DNA of 64,000 bases from the NCBI GenBank assembly GCA_965662355.1, contig CBFIHP010000001.1, positions 535,106-599,105 on the forward strand. The letters run 5' to 3'. Positions 35,983-44,512 of the stretch are shown in pieces. Each line of letters begins with the position of its first letter. Position 1 is the stretch's first letter. Made by a program: the position numbers and the translations under genes. The notes beneath the pieces are model-generated. The model was not told the origin of the DNA, did not search any database, and worked only from the letters and a program-made list of their open reading frames with translations. The DNA is from GCA-2683825 sp965662355. GTDB lineage: Bacteria; Planctomycetota; UBA1135; GCA-002686595.

Positions 35983-38421
35983 TCAGAGGCCGTGCTTTGC
36001 GTTCAAGGCCGCGAGTTCGCCCGAGGTTTGCATTTCGCGCAAGGCGCGGTTCAGACGTTCGCGTAGACCCGCATGGGTTTTCGGAAGCGCGATGGCGTAG
36101 TTTTCTTGGTCGAGCGTTTCGGACAGGCGGATCAATCGACCGTTGGATTGGGACACGATGGTGTCGGCGGCGGGTCCGTCCATGACGGCGGCGTCGATTT
36201 CGTTTTCGAGCAGGCGTTGGGCTGTGGGGAGGCCTTGCTTGTTTTCGAAGATGCCGTGGACGCCCTGCAGGTGGCGGCGGACGGCGCGTTCCGAAGTGGT
36301 GCCGGTGCCCGCGCTGACGCGTTTGTTTCGTAGTGCGCCCAGGGTGCGCGGCTCGCCGGAGCCCGTGCGAACGATGACGGTGATCGCGGTTTCGTAGTAG
36401 GGCTGTGTGAACTCGACGAGCTGTTGACGCTCGGGTGTGATGCCCAGCGTGGCGCAGACGGCGTCGACCTCGCCGGCTTCGACGGCGGGGAGCAGGTCCT
36501 CGAAGGGCATGCGGAGCCATTCGAGCGGGCGGCCAAATCGTTGCGCAAGTCGTTGCATCATCTCGACGTCGCGGCCGATGGCGTTACCGCGTTCGTCGAC
36601 ACCGGCGAAGGGCAAGTTGTCGAGATCGGAGGCGACGACGATGGGGGCCGTGGAGCGCTGCTCGAGGAGTACTTGATAGGGCGCGAAGCTGGTGATGGCC
36701 TGTGGGTCGTTGGCGTCGAGGCACTCGAACCACAGATCGATGTCGCCCGCCGGGAAGGGCAAGAGGCCGAGCAAGAGATGCGTGCCGTCGCTCGCAACGC
36801 TCTCCCCGATCCTGAGCGGACGCGCCCTTTCACCGAAATGGGCGGTGACTGCGGTGACGGGACGTGGCTTCTGGAAGACCAGGGTGACCTCGAGCTCGCA
36901 AGGATTCGGGACTTCGAGATACCAGGCGCCGTTGTTGCCCCAGCCGTTGCCGGAGAAGGCGCGCCAGTCCTGTCGTGTCAGGGCCGTTTCCCGTTCGTGT
37001 GGCGTGCCCACGACGATCCGTGGCGGCGCGTAGTTGTCGGCGCGCGTCGTGGAGACATCTTCGAACCAGTCGGCATACACTCGGCGCAACTTCGCGACGA
37101 TGTCGGGGTGCTCTGACGCAACATCGAAGTGCTCGCCGGGATCGGCGTCGAGGTCGAAGAGTTCGAAGGGGTGTCCCGGATCCGGTGTTTCGCGACCGAA
37201 GCCTGAATTGCGCACGAGCTTCCAGCGTGGGCCGATGACCGTGAACTGATGTTCGGCAGTGGGAAGGTCGCCCCGATGGGCTTGCAAGACCAGATGCCGG
37301 GGACGCAGCAGATCGCCCGTGCCTGTCCAGGCGTCCCAGAAGCTGTGGCCGTCGAGCTTTGTTGCGGGAGCACGAACACCGGCCGCATCCAGCAAAGTCG
37401 GCAGCAGGTCGATGTGCGCACGCGCTCCTTCGACGAGCGCCTGGGAGGAAAGCACCCCGGGCCAGCTAGCGAGCAGTGGCGTGCGGATTCCGCCCTCGTA
37501 GACCGTCGTCTTGTTTCCACGCAGGCCCGCGACCTTGCGTCCCCAAAGGGGACCGTTGTCACCGAGGAAAACGAAGAGCGTGTCGCGCTCGGCGCCGCGT
37601 TCGGCGAGGTGCCGGCGCAGATCTCCGACGTTCCGATCGATGTTCTCGATCATGGCGAAGATGCGCGCGAGCTTGTCCGGCGGCATGCCGTTCTCACTTT
37701 GCACAGCGCGCATGTCGCGTTGTTTGTACTTCTCGTAGAGCTCCGGCGGCACGTCGTGGAGGGGATCGTGCGGCGCGTTCGTGGCGATATAGGCGAAGAA
37801 GGGGCGCTCGCTCGCGAGGCTCTGATCGATGAAGGCCTTGGCGGCGTCGAAGTAGACGTCGGTGCAGTAACCCTTCGTCGTGACCAGCTGGCCATTGTGA
37901 GTCAGGAGCGCGTCGGTGTAGCGCCGCCCGTTCTCGAGCGGCTCGGAGAGCTGCGCCAACCCGCCGCCGCGGTGAACCAGGGCCTCGTCGAAGCCTTGAT
38001 CCATGGGACGCATGGGGTATGCGTCCCCCAGGTGCCACTTGCCGAAGATGCCGGTGGCGTAGCCGGCTGCGCGCAGGAGCTCGGCCAGGGTTTCCTCGTC
38101 GGGTTCCAGCATCGAGCGACCGCGCCACGTGTCGATGACCCGCGTGCGGTGGTTGTAACGACCCGTCATGAGGCATGCGCGCGTCGGAGAACACACCGGG
38201 CTGACGTAGAAGCGCTCGAGCTTTGGCGATTCGAGGGCGAGCGCGTCGAGATGCGGTGTCTCGAGCACGGGATTGCCCATGAAGCCGTAGTCGCCATAGC
38301 CCTGATCGTCGGTCATGACCAGGACGATGTTGGGGTGTGAGCGTTCCGAGCTGTCTCCGGGAGTGCTTCGACAAGCCCAGAGGGGCGTGCCGGCGAGAGC
38401 CAGCAACAGCGCGTGTCTCAT
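35983..38421 (-). CDS. Sulfatase lipoprotein fused to a solute-binding domain
   Basis: An 812-residue lipoprotein (lipobox LWAC, Cys17). Residues about 28-470 are an arylsulfatase: metal ligands Asp38/Asp39 (VMTDDQGYGD), the CSPTR formylglycine site (Cys77) and FLGDNGPLWG. Residues about 470-575 are the usual C-terminal beta domain. Residues about 580-812 are a type II periplasmic binding protein of the SBP_bac_3 family: IVVASDLDNLPF, AVEAGEVDAVCATLGITPERQ, FTQPYYETAITVIVR, GTGTTSERAVRRHL. Such domains normally bind amino acids or act as sensors. I know of no standard family with this order. Cys77 needs a formylglycine-generating enzyme or anSME, and the FGE-like gene in this window lacks the catalytic cysteines. 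Its start overlaps the pirin stop by four bases. Confidence 0.85.
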   Translation of the reverse strand: MRHALLLALAGTPLWACRSTPGDSSERSHPNIVLVMTDDQGYGDYGFMGNPVLETPHLDALALESPKLERFYVSPVCSPTRACLMTGRYNHRTRVIDTWRGRSMLEPDEETLAELLRAAGYATGIFGKWHLGDAYPMRPMDQGFDEALVHRGGGLAQLSEPLENGRRYTDALLTHNGQLVTTKGYCTDVYFDAAKAFIDQSLASERPFFAYIATNAPHDPLHDVPPELYEKYKQRDMRAVQSENGMPPDKLARIFAMIENIDRNVGDLRRHLAERGAERDTLFVFLGDNGPLWGRKVAGLRGNKTTVYEGGIRTPLLASWPGVLSSQALVEGARAHIDLLPTLLDAAGVRAPATKLDGHSFWDAWTGTGDLLRPRHLVLQAHRGDLPTAEHQFTVIGPRWKLVRNSGFGRETPDPGHPFELFDLDADPGEHFDVASEHPDIVAKLRRVYADWFEDVSTTRADNYAPPRIVVGTPHERETALTRQDWRAFSGNGWGNNGAWYLEVPNPCELEVTLVFQKPRPVTAVTAHFGERARPLRIGESVASDGTHLLLGLLPFPAGDIDLWFECLDANDPQAITSFAPYQVLLEQRSTAPIVVASDLDNLPFAGVDERGNAIGRDVEMMQRLAQRFGRPLEWLRMPFEDLLPAVEAGEVDAVCATLGITPERQQLVEFTQPYYETAITVIVRTGSGEPRTLGALRNKRVSAGTGTTSERAVRRHLQGVHGIFENKQGLPTAQRLLENEIDAAVMDGPAADTIVSQSNGRLIRLSETLDQENYAIALPKTHAGLRERLNRALREMQTSGELAALNAKHGL

Positions 38422-39260
38422 CCGAGCTTTCCGTCTTGAAAGTCGCGTATCGCCTGATGGATCTCCTCGCGTGTGTTCATCACGAAGGGACCGTGGCGGA
38501 CAATGTCCTCGCCGATGGGTTCACCGGCGATCAGAAGCATGCGCGCCCCGTCGTCGCCGGCTCGAGCGGAGACGAGCTCGCCCGAGGACAGCAGACCCAG
38601 CTGCGAGGCCTGCAATTGGCCATCCTCGGCCACCTCGACCGAGCCCTCGTAGACGTAGATAAAGGCGGAGTGCGAAACGGTGAGCGCATGTTCGAAGCGA
38701 CCGCCGGGGGGCAGCACGATGTCGAGATACGTGGGACCCACGGCGATGCCATTGACGGCGCCGAGCGTACCGGAGATCTCACCGGCGACGATGCGGACCT
38801 GGGCGTCGCCAAGCGTGACTTCCGGTACGTTCTCGGGTGCGATGTCCTGATAGCGCGGCTCGCACAGCTTGTCCTTGGCCGGCAGGTTGACCCACAACTG
38901 AAACCCGTGCAGCAAGCCGTCTTCCTGTTCAGGCATCTCGGAATGCACGATGCCGCGACCCGCGGTCATCCACTGCACGCTTCCGGGGCGCAGGTGTCCC
39001 TCGTTACCCGCATGGTCGCGATGACGCATCGCTCCCGCGAGCATGTACGTCACCGTTTCGAAACCGCGATGGGGATGATCGGGGAAGCCGGCGATGTAGT
39101 CGGCTCCGTCCTCGGAGCCGAATTCGTCCAGAAGCAAGAACGGGTCGACGTGGTCGAGGGCAGCTGTTCCGATCGAGCGCTTCAGGCGCACACCGGCTCC
39201 ATCGCTGGTGGCCTGGGCGGAGAGGACTCGAGCAAGCTTGCGGTTCGTCATCGGGATCAC
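38418..39260 (-). CDS. Pirin family protein
   Basis: A 280-residue bicupin of the pirin family. The metal site segments are visible: FPDHPHRGFETVTYML (about residues 58-73) and GRGIVHSEMPEQE (about 101-113), which supply the His, His, His and Glu ligands. Other family marks are DPFLLLDEFGS and GVQLWVNLPAKDK-like GFQLWVNLPAKDK. Some pirins act as quercetin dioxygenases, others bind transcription factors; the role here is not clear. ATG 39260 is used, and ATG 39251 is possible. It overlaps the sulfatase start by ATGA and follows the HutD-like gene by 41 bases. Confidence 0.92.
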   Translation of the reverse strand: MIPMTNRKLARVLSAQATSDGAGVRLKRSIGTAALDHVDPFLLLDEFGSEDGADYIAGFPDHPHRGFETVTYMLAGAMRHRDHAGNEGHLRPGSVQWMTAGRGIVHSEMPEQEDGLLHGFQLWVNLPAKDKLCEPRYQDIAPENVPEVTLGDAQVRIVAGEISGTLGAVNGIAVGPTYLDIVLPPGGRFEHALTVSHSAFIYVYEGSVEVAEDGQLQASQLGLLSSGELVSARAGDDGARMLLIAGEPIGEDIVRHGPFVMNTREEIHQAIRDFQDGKLG

Positions 39261-39301
39261 TCAACAAGGCAGGATCGTCTTGGCGAATGATAGTCGAAAG
39301 C

Positions 39302-39922
39302 TCACGCGAGCTGCACGCGCACCAGAAGTGCCTCGCAATCGGTCGTCGTGCCCTCGAGTTCGATGTCCTCCGCGCCAGCCAGCTCGTGCAGCCAAAGACT
39401 CTCCCCGCCTTGGATCTCGAAGGGTTCGTCTTCCCCGGTGAGGCGGGCCGTGAACGAGCCGCGAATGCAGTGCGCCAGCGCCGCCGGCGATTCGAGCGAT
39501 TCCATCACCTGACGGGTCCCCAGTCGTAGCGTCTCGACGCGTGCTTCCGCTTGCCGGCGCCGGGTCGTGACGTTGAAGACGGTGACGACACCGCGGCTCA
39601 GTTCGGCCTCGGTCGGCCAGTCGCCTTGAAAATTGTAGGACTCCAGCCGCCGCACGTTGGCTCGTGGGGCCTCTTCACCGTGGGAAAGGATCAGACCTTC
39701 GCCTTCGGTGACGATCAACATGCGATCGTAGCCGGGGAGGGTCGCCAGTGGGCCGGGCGCCGCCAGCTCGACGCTCGAGATGCGCACGTCGAAGGCCGCA
39801 CCCTCACCCTCCGGAGCAGCGGACCCTTTCGGCGGCCAGACGACCCACTCGCGGGCGATGCCGAGTTCGCCCGGGCGCGGGAGTATGCGGGTGTCCTCGG
39901 GCGTCAGATGTAGGATCTTCAT
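39302..39922 (-). CDS. HutD/Ves family cupin protein
   Basis: A 206-residue cytosolic protein with the two-half cupin plan of the HutD/Ves family (PF05962): WPPKGSAAPEGEGAAFDVRISSVELAAPGPLATLPGYDR is replaced here in detail but keeps the RISSVEL...PGPLATLPGYDRML pattern and the later NVRRLESYNFQGDW motif. Family members go with histidine utilisation or cold-shock pathways, but neither is present here; the function is unknown. It is the first gene of a probable minus-strand operon with pirin and the sulfatase. Confidence 0.78.
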   Translation of the reverse strand: MKILHLTPEDTRILPRPGELGIAREWVVWPPKGSAAPEGEGAAFDVRISSVELAAPGPLATLPGYDRMLIVTEGEGLILSHGEEAPRANVRRLESYNFQGDWPTEAELSRGVVTVFNVTTRRRQAEARVETLRLGTRQVMESLESPAALAHCIRGSFTARLTGEDEPFEIQGGESLWLHELAGAEDIELEGTTTDCEALLVRVQLA

Positions 39923-40062
39923 GGGTGGAGAGAAGCCTAGCCGTGCTCGTGGCGCGTTCGAGGCCTTTTCTTGACAACATGACCATCAGCCCGCGCGGTG
40001 GGATTCTCCGGTGCGAGGATGGTTCGCAAGCGCGCGAGCGACTGCAGGCCCTTTCAGCGAGT

Positions 40063-40078
40063 GATTGCATGTGCAATC
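40063..40078. repeat. 16-bp inverted repeat between the HutD-like and ATP-grasp genes
   Basis: GATTGCA and its complement TGCAATC are separated by TG (GATTGCATGTGCAATC). It lies 79 bases past the ATP-grasp stop and about 140 bases before the HutD-like start, so it may be an operator or the core of a weak hairpin. The rest of 39923-40156 shows nothing I can name. Confidence 0.3.
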
Positions 40079-40156
40079 TGTCGCCCCTGGTCGAGCTCCG
40101 GGAAGGTGAAGAGTTCGGTCGAGAGCGGCATGCTGAGCGGGGCCAGTTCTTTGGAG

Positions 40157-41101
40157 CTAGAGAAGAGCCTCTCGGGCGCTAGCCAGGGTCGCACCCGGAT
40201 CCTGGCCCATGCCCGTCGTCCAGTCCATCGTGAAGCGCGCGTTGATCTCGCTCAACGCATTCAGGACCTCGGGCGTTCCAGGTCCCGCGGTTCGATAGCG
40301 AAAGCTGTCGATGCCGAACGGCCCGTGGTATCCGTGCTCGCCGAGGGCCTTGCCGGCAGCGAAGAAGGCGGCCTCGAGTTCGCGATCCTCCGCCTGCGAG
40401 AGGCCATCTGCATCGGCGGCCGCGGTCTTCGCCCAGGCGCCCTCACGCGTCGTCGCCTGGAAGCAGGGGGCGGCTGCGTGCACGTGGCCCGTATGCCCGA
40501 CCCACCCGGAGCGTGTGAACTCGCGCGTGATGTCCACCCACGGCTCCAGGATCAAAGGGCCGGTGCGCAGGCTCTTCTCCAGCCAGGAGAGCTCGGCCGC
40601 GGTGGGGGATCCGGCGGCGATGTGCCGGCGGCCGCGTCCACTGGCGCCGAAGGAGCGCCGGACGAGCCAGCCCTCGCTTGCGTGATCCGCCGTGACGGAC
40701 AGGAGTTCGAGCGCTTGCTCCAGGGACGTGGCCAGTTGCTTTGCAAAAGCATCGTTGTCCGCCAGCGTCGCGCGAACGCGTGCCGCGAAGGGCCGGGCAT
40801 TCACTTCGCGCAGGATGCCGACGTCCGGTGTCGCTACCGGTTGCACCCCCGCTCGTTCGAGTTGGGCGATGGCCGAGCGTGTCGGGCTCCAGCAGAGTCC
40901 CGGTAGACCGTGTGCCCCTGCGTCGCGATTCTCCTCTCCGCTCAATACGACGTCGCCCGGAGCGACGAGGGTATGCAAGAGTCTCCGGCTCTCGCGCTGC
41001 ACGATGGCCTGCATGTGCCGACTCGGTGTATAGCTGCCTTCTGTCTCGAGCTCGTTCTCGGCGTCGAGGTTCAGCACCCACGCGACCGGCCGTGCGCTCA
41101 T
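40157..41101 (-). CDS. ATP-grasp-like protein of unknown substrate
   Basis: A 314-residue protein. The middle and C-terminal parts resemble an ATP-grasp fold: WLVRRSFGASGRGRR (about residues 141-155, lysine/arginine and glycine-rich loop), ILEPWVDITREFTRSG (about 183-198) and ALSEINARFTMDW (about 280-292), with the E..N metal-binding pair. There is no carboxylate-amine ligase partner nearby and I do not recognise the subfamily. It overlaps the ferritin-like gene upstream by four bases (ATGA, 41098-41101), so the two are coupled. Probably cytosolic. It may add an amino or carboxyl group to a product related to the ferritin-like enzyme; that is inference. Confidence 0.65.
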   Translation of the reverse strand: MSARPVAWVLNLDAENELETEGSYTPSRHMQAIVQRESRRLLHTLVAPGDVVLSGEENRDAGAHGLPGLCWSPTRSAIAQLERAGVQPVATPDVGILREVNARPFAARVRATLADNDAFAKQLATSLEQALELLSVTADHASEGWLVRRSFGASGRGRRHIAAGSPTAAELSWLEKSLRTGPLILEPWVDITREFTRSGWVGHTGHVHAAAPCFQATTREGAWAKTAAADADGLSQAEDRELEAAFFAAGKALGEHGYHGPFGIDSFRYRTAGPGTPEVLNALSEINARFTMDWTTGMGQDPGATLASAREALL

Positions 41102-41964
41102 GCCTTCCAGTCCAACTCTTCCTCGTCGGCTTCGGCGAGGTGGGGCGGACGTTCGGCTTCGAGGCGCGCGAGAAACTCCTCGCTCATACCGGCGCGCAGG
41201 CGTGCGGTGCGATTCAAGGGGCGTCCGCGCAAGAGGGCAGGCGTCAGCGGTTTCGGTAGTTCCGAGCGCCAGCGTTCATATTCGAGCGGTGCGCCCGTGA
41301 AGTGTTCGAACCAGCGCAGGGCGAAGGCCACGTGGGCGGTTTCTTCCCGCTCGACGCGTTCGAGGATACGGGCTCCATCATCGTCGCCCGCGGCCCGGAA
41401 GGCGTCGGCGAAGCGCGCGCTGTGCTCCAGGTTGGCTCCCTCGAGACCAAGCCCTAGAAGTGCCACGAACGAGGCGGGACTCTGGCATTGCGGGACGCGT
41501 TCCCAGAACCAATCGCGCAACGGATACTCACCGAAGCGCGAACCCAGCGACTCGAGATGACCGCGATAGAGGCGCAGGTGATCGAGCTCTTGCTGGCACA
41601 GCATCAAGAGGCCCGAACGAAAGTCGCGCGGCGTATCGGGGAAGGTGAGGATGCCCCAGGCGAAGAGCTCGGCCGCCTGCAGCTCGTGGTGGCAGAAGGT
41701 GTGCATCAGTTGAGCGCGAATCTCGCGGCGCACCAGAGCACCCTGCTTGGGCGTCTTCGGGCTTTGCTTCTCGACACGCCAGTGGTTCGGCCGCCCCGGG
41801 CGCAATTCACGGCGCGGTCCCGTAGCCTCCGTCCACATGGACGGATCGGTCGTGTCGGGCGGCGCAGGCGGGTCGAGCTTCGTGCGCTCTTCACGGGACT
41901 CGACGAAAGCCTGACACCAGCGCTCGACTCCCCACGCGGGAGGACGGTTGGAGGCGTGCCCCAT
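41098..41964 (-). CDS. Ferritin-like DUF455 family protein
   Basis: A 288-residue protein with a four-helix ferritin-like di-iron fold of the DUF455 type. Ligand patterns are HHELQAAELFAWG (Glu and His, about residues 92-104), QQELDHLRLYRGHL (about 125-138), NLEHSARFA and EREETAHVAFALRWFE (about 207-222). The N-terminal about 60 residues are proline-rich and unlike the rest. DUF455 proteins are distant relatives of the MiaE tRNA hydroxylase. It is coupled to the ATP-grasp gene, and ClpS lies 87 bases upstream on the same strand. Confidence 0.8.
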   Translation of the reverse strand: MGHASNRPPAWGVERWCQAFVESREERTKLDPPAPPDTTDPSMWTEATGPRRELRPGRPNHWRVEKQSPKTPKQGALVRREIRAQLMHTFCHHELQAAELFAWGILTFPDTPRDFRSGLLMLCQQELDHLRLYRGHLESLGSRFGEYPLRDWFWERVPQCQSPASFVALLGLGLEGANLEHSARFADAFRAAGDDDGARILERVEREETAHVAFALRWFEHFTGAPLEYERWRSELPKPLTPALLRGRPLNRTARLRAGMSEEFLARLEAERPPHLAEADEEELDWKA

Positions 41965-42051
41965 GGGGAAGCTTTACCCCAATCGCGTCACTTCGCCAAG
42001 GGCGGCGACCCAGTCCACCGGCATTTTGACGACTCCACCGGCAAAGAAGGG

Positions 42052-42375
42052 CTATTCGGCGGGCTCGATCACGGCCGTCATCGAACCCTTGCAGTGCGGG
42101 ATACGAACATCCGCGCCGTGGGCGTGCACGCGTTCTTGCTTGAACTCCGCGACTTCGCGCGCTCCCGTCCAGACGATGGCGCGACCCGTGCGGTCGACTT
42201 CGACCGCCATGCGATATGCCGTGCCGGTCGAATGCCCGAAGACGGCACCGAGCATCTCGACCACGTACTCATAGGTGTGGTGGTCGTCATCCAGGAGCAC
42301 GACGTGCCAGCGTGAGGCGAGTTTGGTTCGTTCCTCGGTTTCCGTGGCTTCCTGGGTCAACGTGGCGCTCGCCAT
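42052..42375 (-). CDS. clpS: ClpS, adaptor of the ClpAP protease
   Basis: A 107-residue protein with the ClpS core: WHVVLLDDDHHTYEYVVEML (about residues 23-42), the substrate-binding DDHTY-type motif, HSTGTAYRMAVEVDRTGRAIVWTG and the C-terminal CKGSMTAVIEPAE. ClpS binds N-degron proteins and hands them to ClpA. clpA is not next to it. The N-terminal extension (about 20 residues, Thr/Glu-rich) is the part that usually docks into ClpA. It is divergent from the YihY-type gene. Confidence 0.93.
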   Translation of the reverse strand: MASATLTQEATETEERTKLASRWHVVLLDDDHHTYEYVVEMLGAVFGHSTGTAYRMAVEVDRTGRAIVWTGAREVAEFKQERVHAHGADVRIPHCKGSMTAVIEPAE

Positions 42376-42454
42376 GGGCCCAATGATAGGACGACGAGGA
42401 CGCGTCGAGGTCGGATCATGGCTCGAAGTATGCTCGACATGCTAGGTTCCCCAC

Positions 42455-43894
42455 ATGCCGACACCTCGAGGCCCCGCCTGGTTCCGCCGGGTAACGCAAT
42501 TCCTGTCGCAGGATGTCTGGTCGGCCGACCTCCAACGCTTGTCGTTTGTCCGCGCGAGCGTGTATCGAATCCTGCGCGTGTTCTATCTGGCTGGGCGCGG
42601 ATTCGTCGAGGATCGTTGCCTTTTTCGAGCATCGGGGCTCGCCTACATCACGATTCTCTCGCTCGTGCCGCTCCTGGCCTTTTGCTTCTCCGCGGCCAAG
42701 GGGCTGGGTGCGTATGAGCACCTGATGACGCAGACGATCGAGCCCTTCCTCGATCAGACCTTCGGAGCCGGCGGCGCGCAGGCCAACGAGCTGCGCGTTG
42801 CGATCGACAAGCTGTTCTCGTTCGTCGATGCGACCAACGTCGGCAAGCTGGGCGCCTTCGGTCTGGCCTTTCTCGTTTACGCGGTGATCAAACTTCTGGG
42901 GACGATCGAACGCTCGTTCAACGACATCTGGGGCGTCCGTCGCGCTCGCAGCCTGGTGCGCAAGGTTTCGGATTACCTATCGCTGGTCATCGTAGTCCCG
43001 ATCCTCCTGACCTCGGCGACGGCAGTCACGGCTGCGTTGCAGAGCGTCGACGCGCTCTCCGTGATCGATGATCGCTGGGGGATAGATCCCGTGCGCCAGC
43101 TGTTCTTCCGTCTGGTTCCTTTCCTCAGCATCTGGTGCGGCTTTGGGTTCCTCTACGTGTTCATGCCGAATACCCGCACGCGGATCGTTTCATCTCTGAT
43201 CGGTGGGATCGCGGGTGGGACGCTTTGGTTCTTGGCGCAGGTCTTGCACCTTCGCTTCCAGGTAGGCATGGCCAACTACAACGCGCTCTATTCGGGCTTC
43301 GCGGCCTTCCCGATCTTCTTGCTGTGGATCTACGTGTCGTGGGTCACGGTTCTATTTGGGGCGCAGTTCGCCTTTGCACATCAGAACCAGGCGGCCTATC
43401 GACAGATCGCCCGGTCGAGACACCACGATCATGCCTTTCGAGAGGTGCTTGGCATTCGCGTCATGACGCGCATAGGCTTGGCTTTCCGCATAGGCAGCAA
43501 ACCGCGGGCGACCGAGGACCTCTCGGACGAACTCGAGGTTCCCGATCGTTCGATTCGCGAAGTGCTCGGGAAGTTGCAGACCGCTGAGCTCGTTTCGTCG
43601 GTGGACGAGGCCTTCGACCAAGGCGTGCTTCCCGCGCGCGACCTCGCCAGCATTCGCATCTCCGATGTTCTCGACGCCATCGCGCAGCGTCGCAAGCCCG
43701 TGAACTTCCCGGCGAAGAGCCTCGTCGATCAGGAGCTCGATGCGATCCACGCGCACTTCGAGGGCGCGCGCGCCGGGTCGCAAACGAACCTGGCCTTCGA
43801 CGAGATCGTCGATCGAGTCCTCGGAGTCGAGGACAAAGCCTCACGGCCCGAGGGCTGGGATTTCGCGCAAGGTGAAGGGGTCTCGGAGGTCTGA
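42455..43894 (+). CDS. YihY/BrkB family membrane protein with C-terminal winged-helix domain
   Basis: A 479-residue protein. The N-terminal two-thirds (about residues 45-310) is a YihY/UPF0761 membrane domain with six or so hydrophobic segments (YITILSLVPLLAFCFSAAKG; AFGLAFLVYAVIKLLGTIERSFNDIWGV; FPIFLLWIYVSWVTVLFGAQFAFAHQN). The C-terminal region (about 330-475) is soluble and looks like a winged-helix fold (RATEDLSDELEVPDRSIREVLGKLQTAELV). The old name 'ribonuclease BN' does not apply to this family. Transport or virulence roles are not proven. It heads a short plus-strand stretch with the small lipoprotein gene 18 bases behind it. Confidence 0.85.
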   Translation: MPTPRGPAWFRRVTQFLSQDVWSADLQRLSFVRASVYRILRVFYLAGRGFVEDRCLFRASGLAYITILSLVPLLAFCFSAAKGLGAYEHLMTQTIEPFLDQTFGAGGAQANELRVAIDKLFSFVDATNVGKLGAFGLAFLVYAVIKLLGTIERSFNDIWGVRRARSLVRKVSDYLSLVIVVPILLTSATAVTAALQSVDALSVIDDRWGIDPVRQLFFRLVPFLSIWCGFGFLYVFMPNTRTRIVSSLIGGIAGGTLWFLAQVLHLRFQVGMANYNALYSGFAAFPIFLLWIYVSWVTVLFGAQFAFAHQNQAAYRQIARSRHHDHAFREVLGIRVMTRIGLAFRIGSKPRATEDLSDELEVPDRSIREVLGKLQTAELVSSVDEAFDQGVLPARDLASIRISDVLDAIAQRRKPVNFPAKSLVDQELDAIHAHFEGARAGSQTNLAFDEIVDRVLGVEDKASRPEGWDFAQGEGVSEV

Positions 43895-43912
43895 GGGTCG
43901 TAACATATTGAG

Positions 43913-44437
43913 ATGAGGTTCCAACGCCATCTCCCCCTCTTCCTGTTCGCCCTCCCGTTTGCCTGTCAATCCAACGCCCCCGCGGTCGTCGACGTCGATC
44001 CGGGACAACGCAAGGCCTTGATCGAAGCTGTCAGCAAGCTCGAGGGCCGTTGGGAAGGTACGGACCCGAGCGGCATCGAGATCGTCTCCGAGTTTCAAGT
44101 GACAGCCGAGGGTACGGCGATTCGCGAAGTCATGTTCCCCGGTTCGTCGCACGAGATGACCAACATGTACACCCTGGATGGGAACTCGCTCGTGATGACC
44201 CACTACTGCGCCGGCGGGAATCAGCCGCGTATGCGGGCCACCGCGGTCGAGGCCAACACGATCGCTTTCAAGCCCGACGGTGTCAGCGATCTCAAGGCGG
44301 CCGACGAGCAATACATGGGCGCCATGATCCTGGCCCTGAAGGACGAGGACACCCTGGAGCAGCGCTGGTCGGCACTCAAGAATGGTGTTCCCATCGAGGG
44401 CCAGGAGATGATCTGTACGTTGAAGCGGATCAAGTAG
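43913..44437 (+). CDS. Small lipoprotein, DUF1579-like
   Basis: A 174-residue protein with a lipoprotein signal (LFLFALPFACQSN, lipidated Cys). The mature part (LIEAVSKLEGRWEGTD...GIEIVSEFQVTAEGTAIREVMFPG...MTNMYTLDGNSLVMTHYC) is a small beta-barrel of the DUF1579/lipocalin-like type. The function is unknown. It is followed directly by a strong hairpin (44438-44459) and is convergent with the selenoprotein gene. Confidence 0.78.
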   Translation: MRFQRHLPLFLFALPFACQSNAPAVVDVDPGQRKALIEAVSKLEGRWEGTDPSGIEIVSEFQVTAEGTAIREVMFPGSSHEMTNMYTLDGNSLVMTHYCAGGNQPRMRATAVEANTIAFKPDGVSDLKAADEQYMGAMILALKDEDTLEQRWSALKNGVPIEGQEMICTLKRIK

Positions 44438-44459
44438 CCCACACCCTGGGGGGTGTGGG
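44438..44459 (+). terminator. Hairpin terminator behind the DUF1579-like gene
   Basis: A perfect 9-bp stem, CCCACACCC / GGGTGTGGG, with the loop TGGG starts right after the TAG stop. No T tract follows. It lies between two convergent genes and could stop transcription from both. Confidence 0.65.
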
Positions 44460-44512
44460 GGAGGCGTTGGCCTCGGTCCCGGTCTCTTCCAGGGCCTGGC
44501 GCTTTCCCGGAT

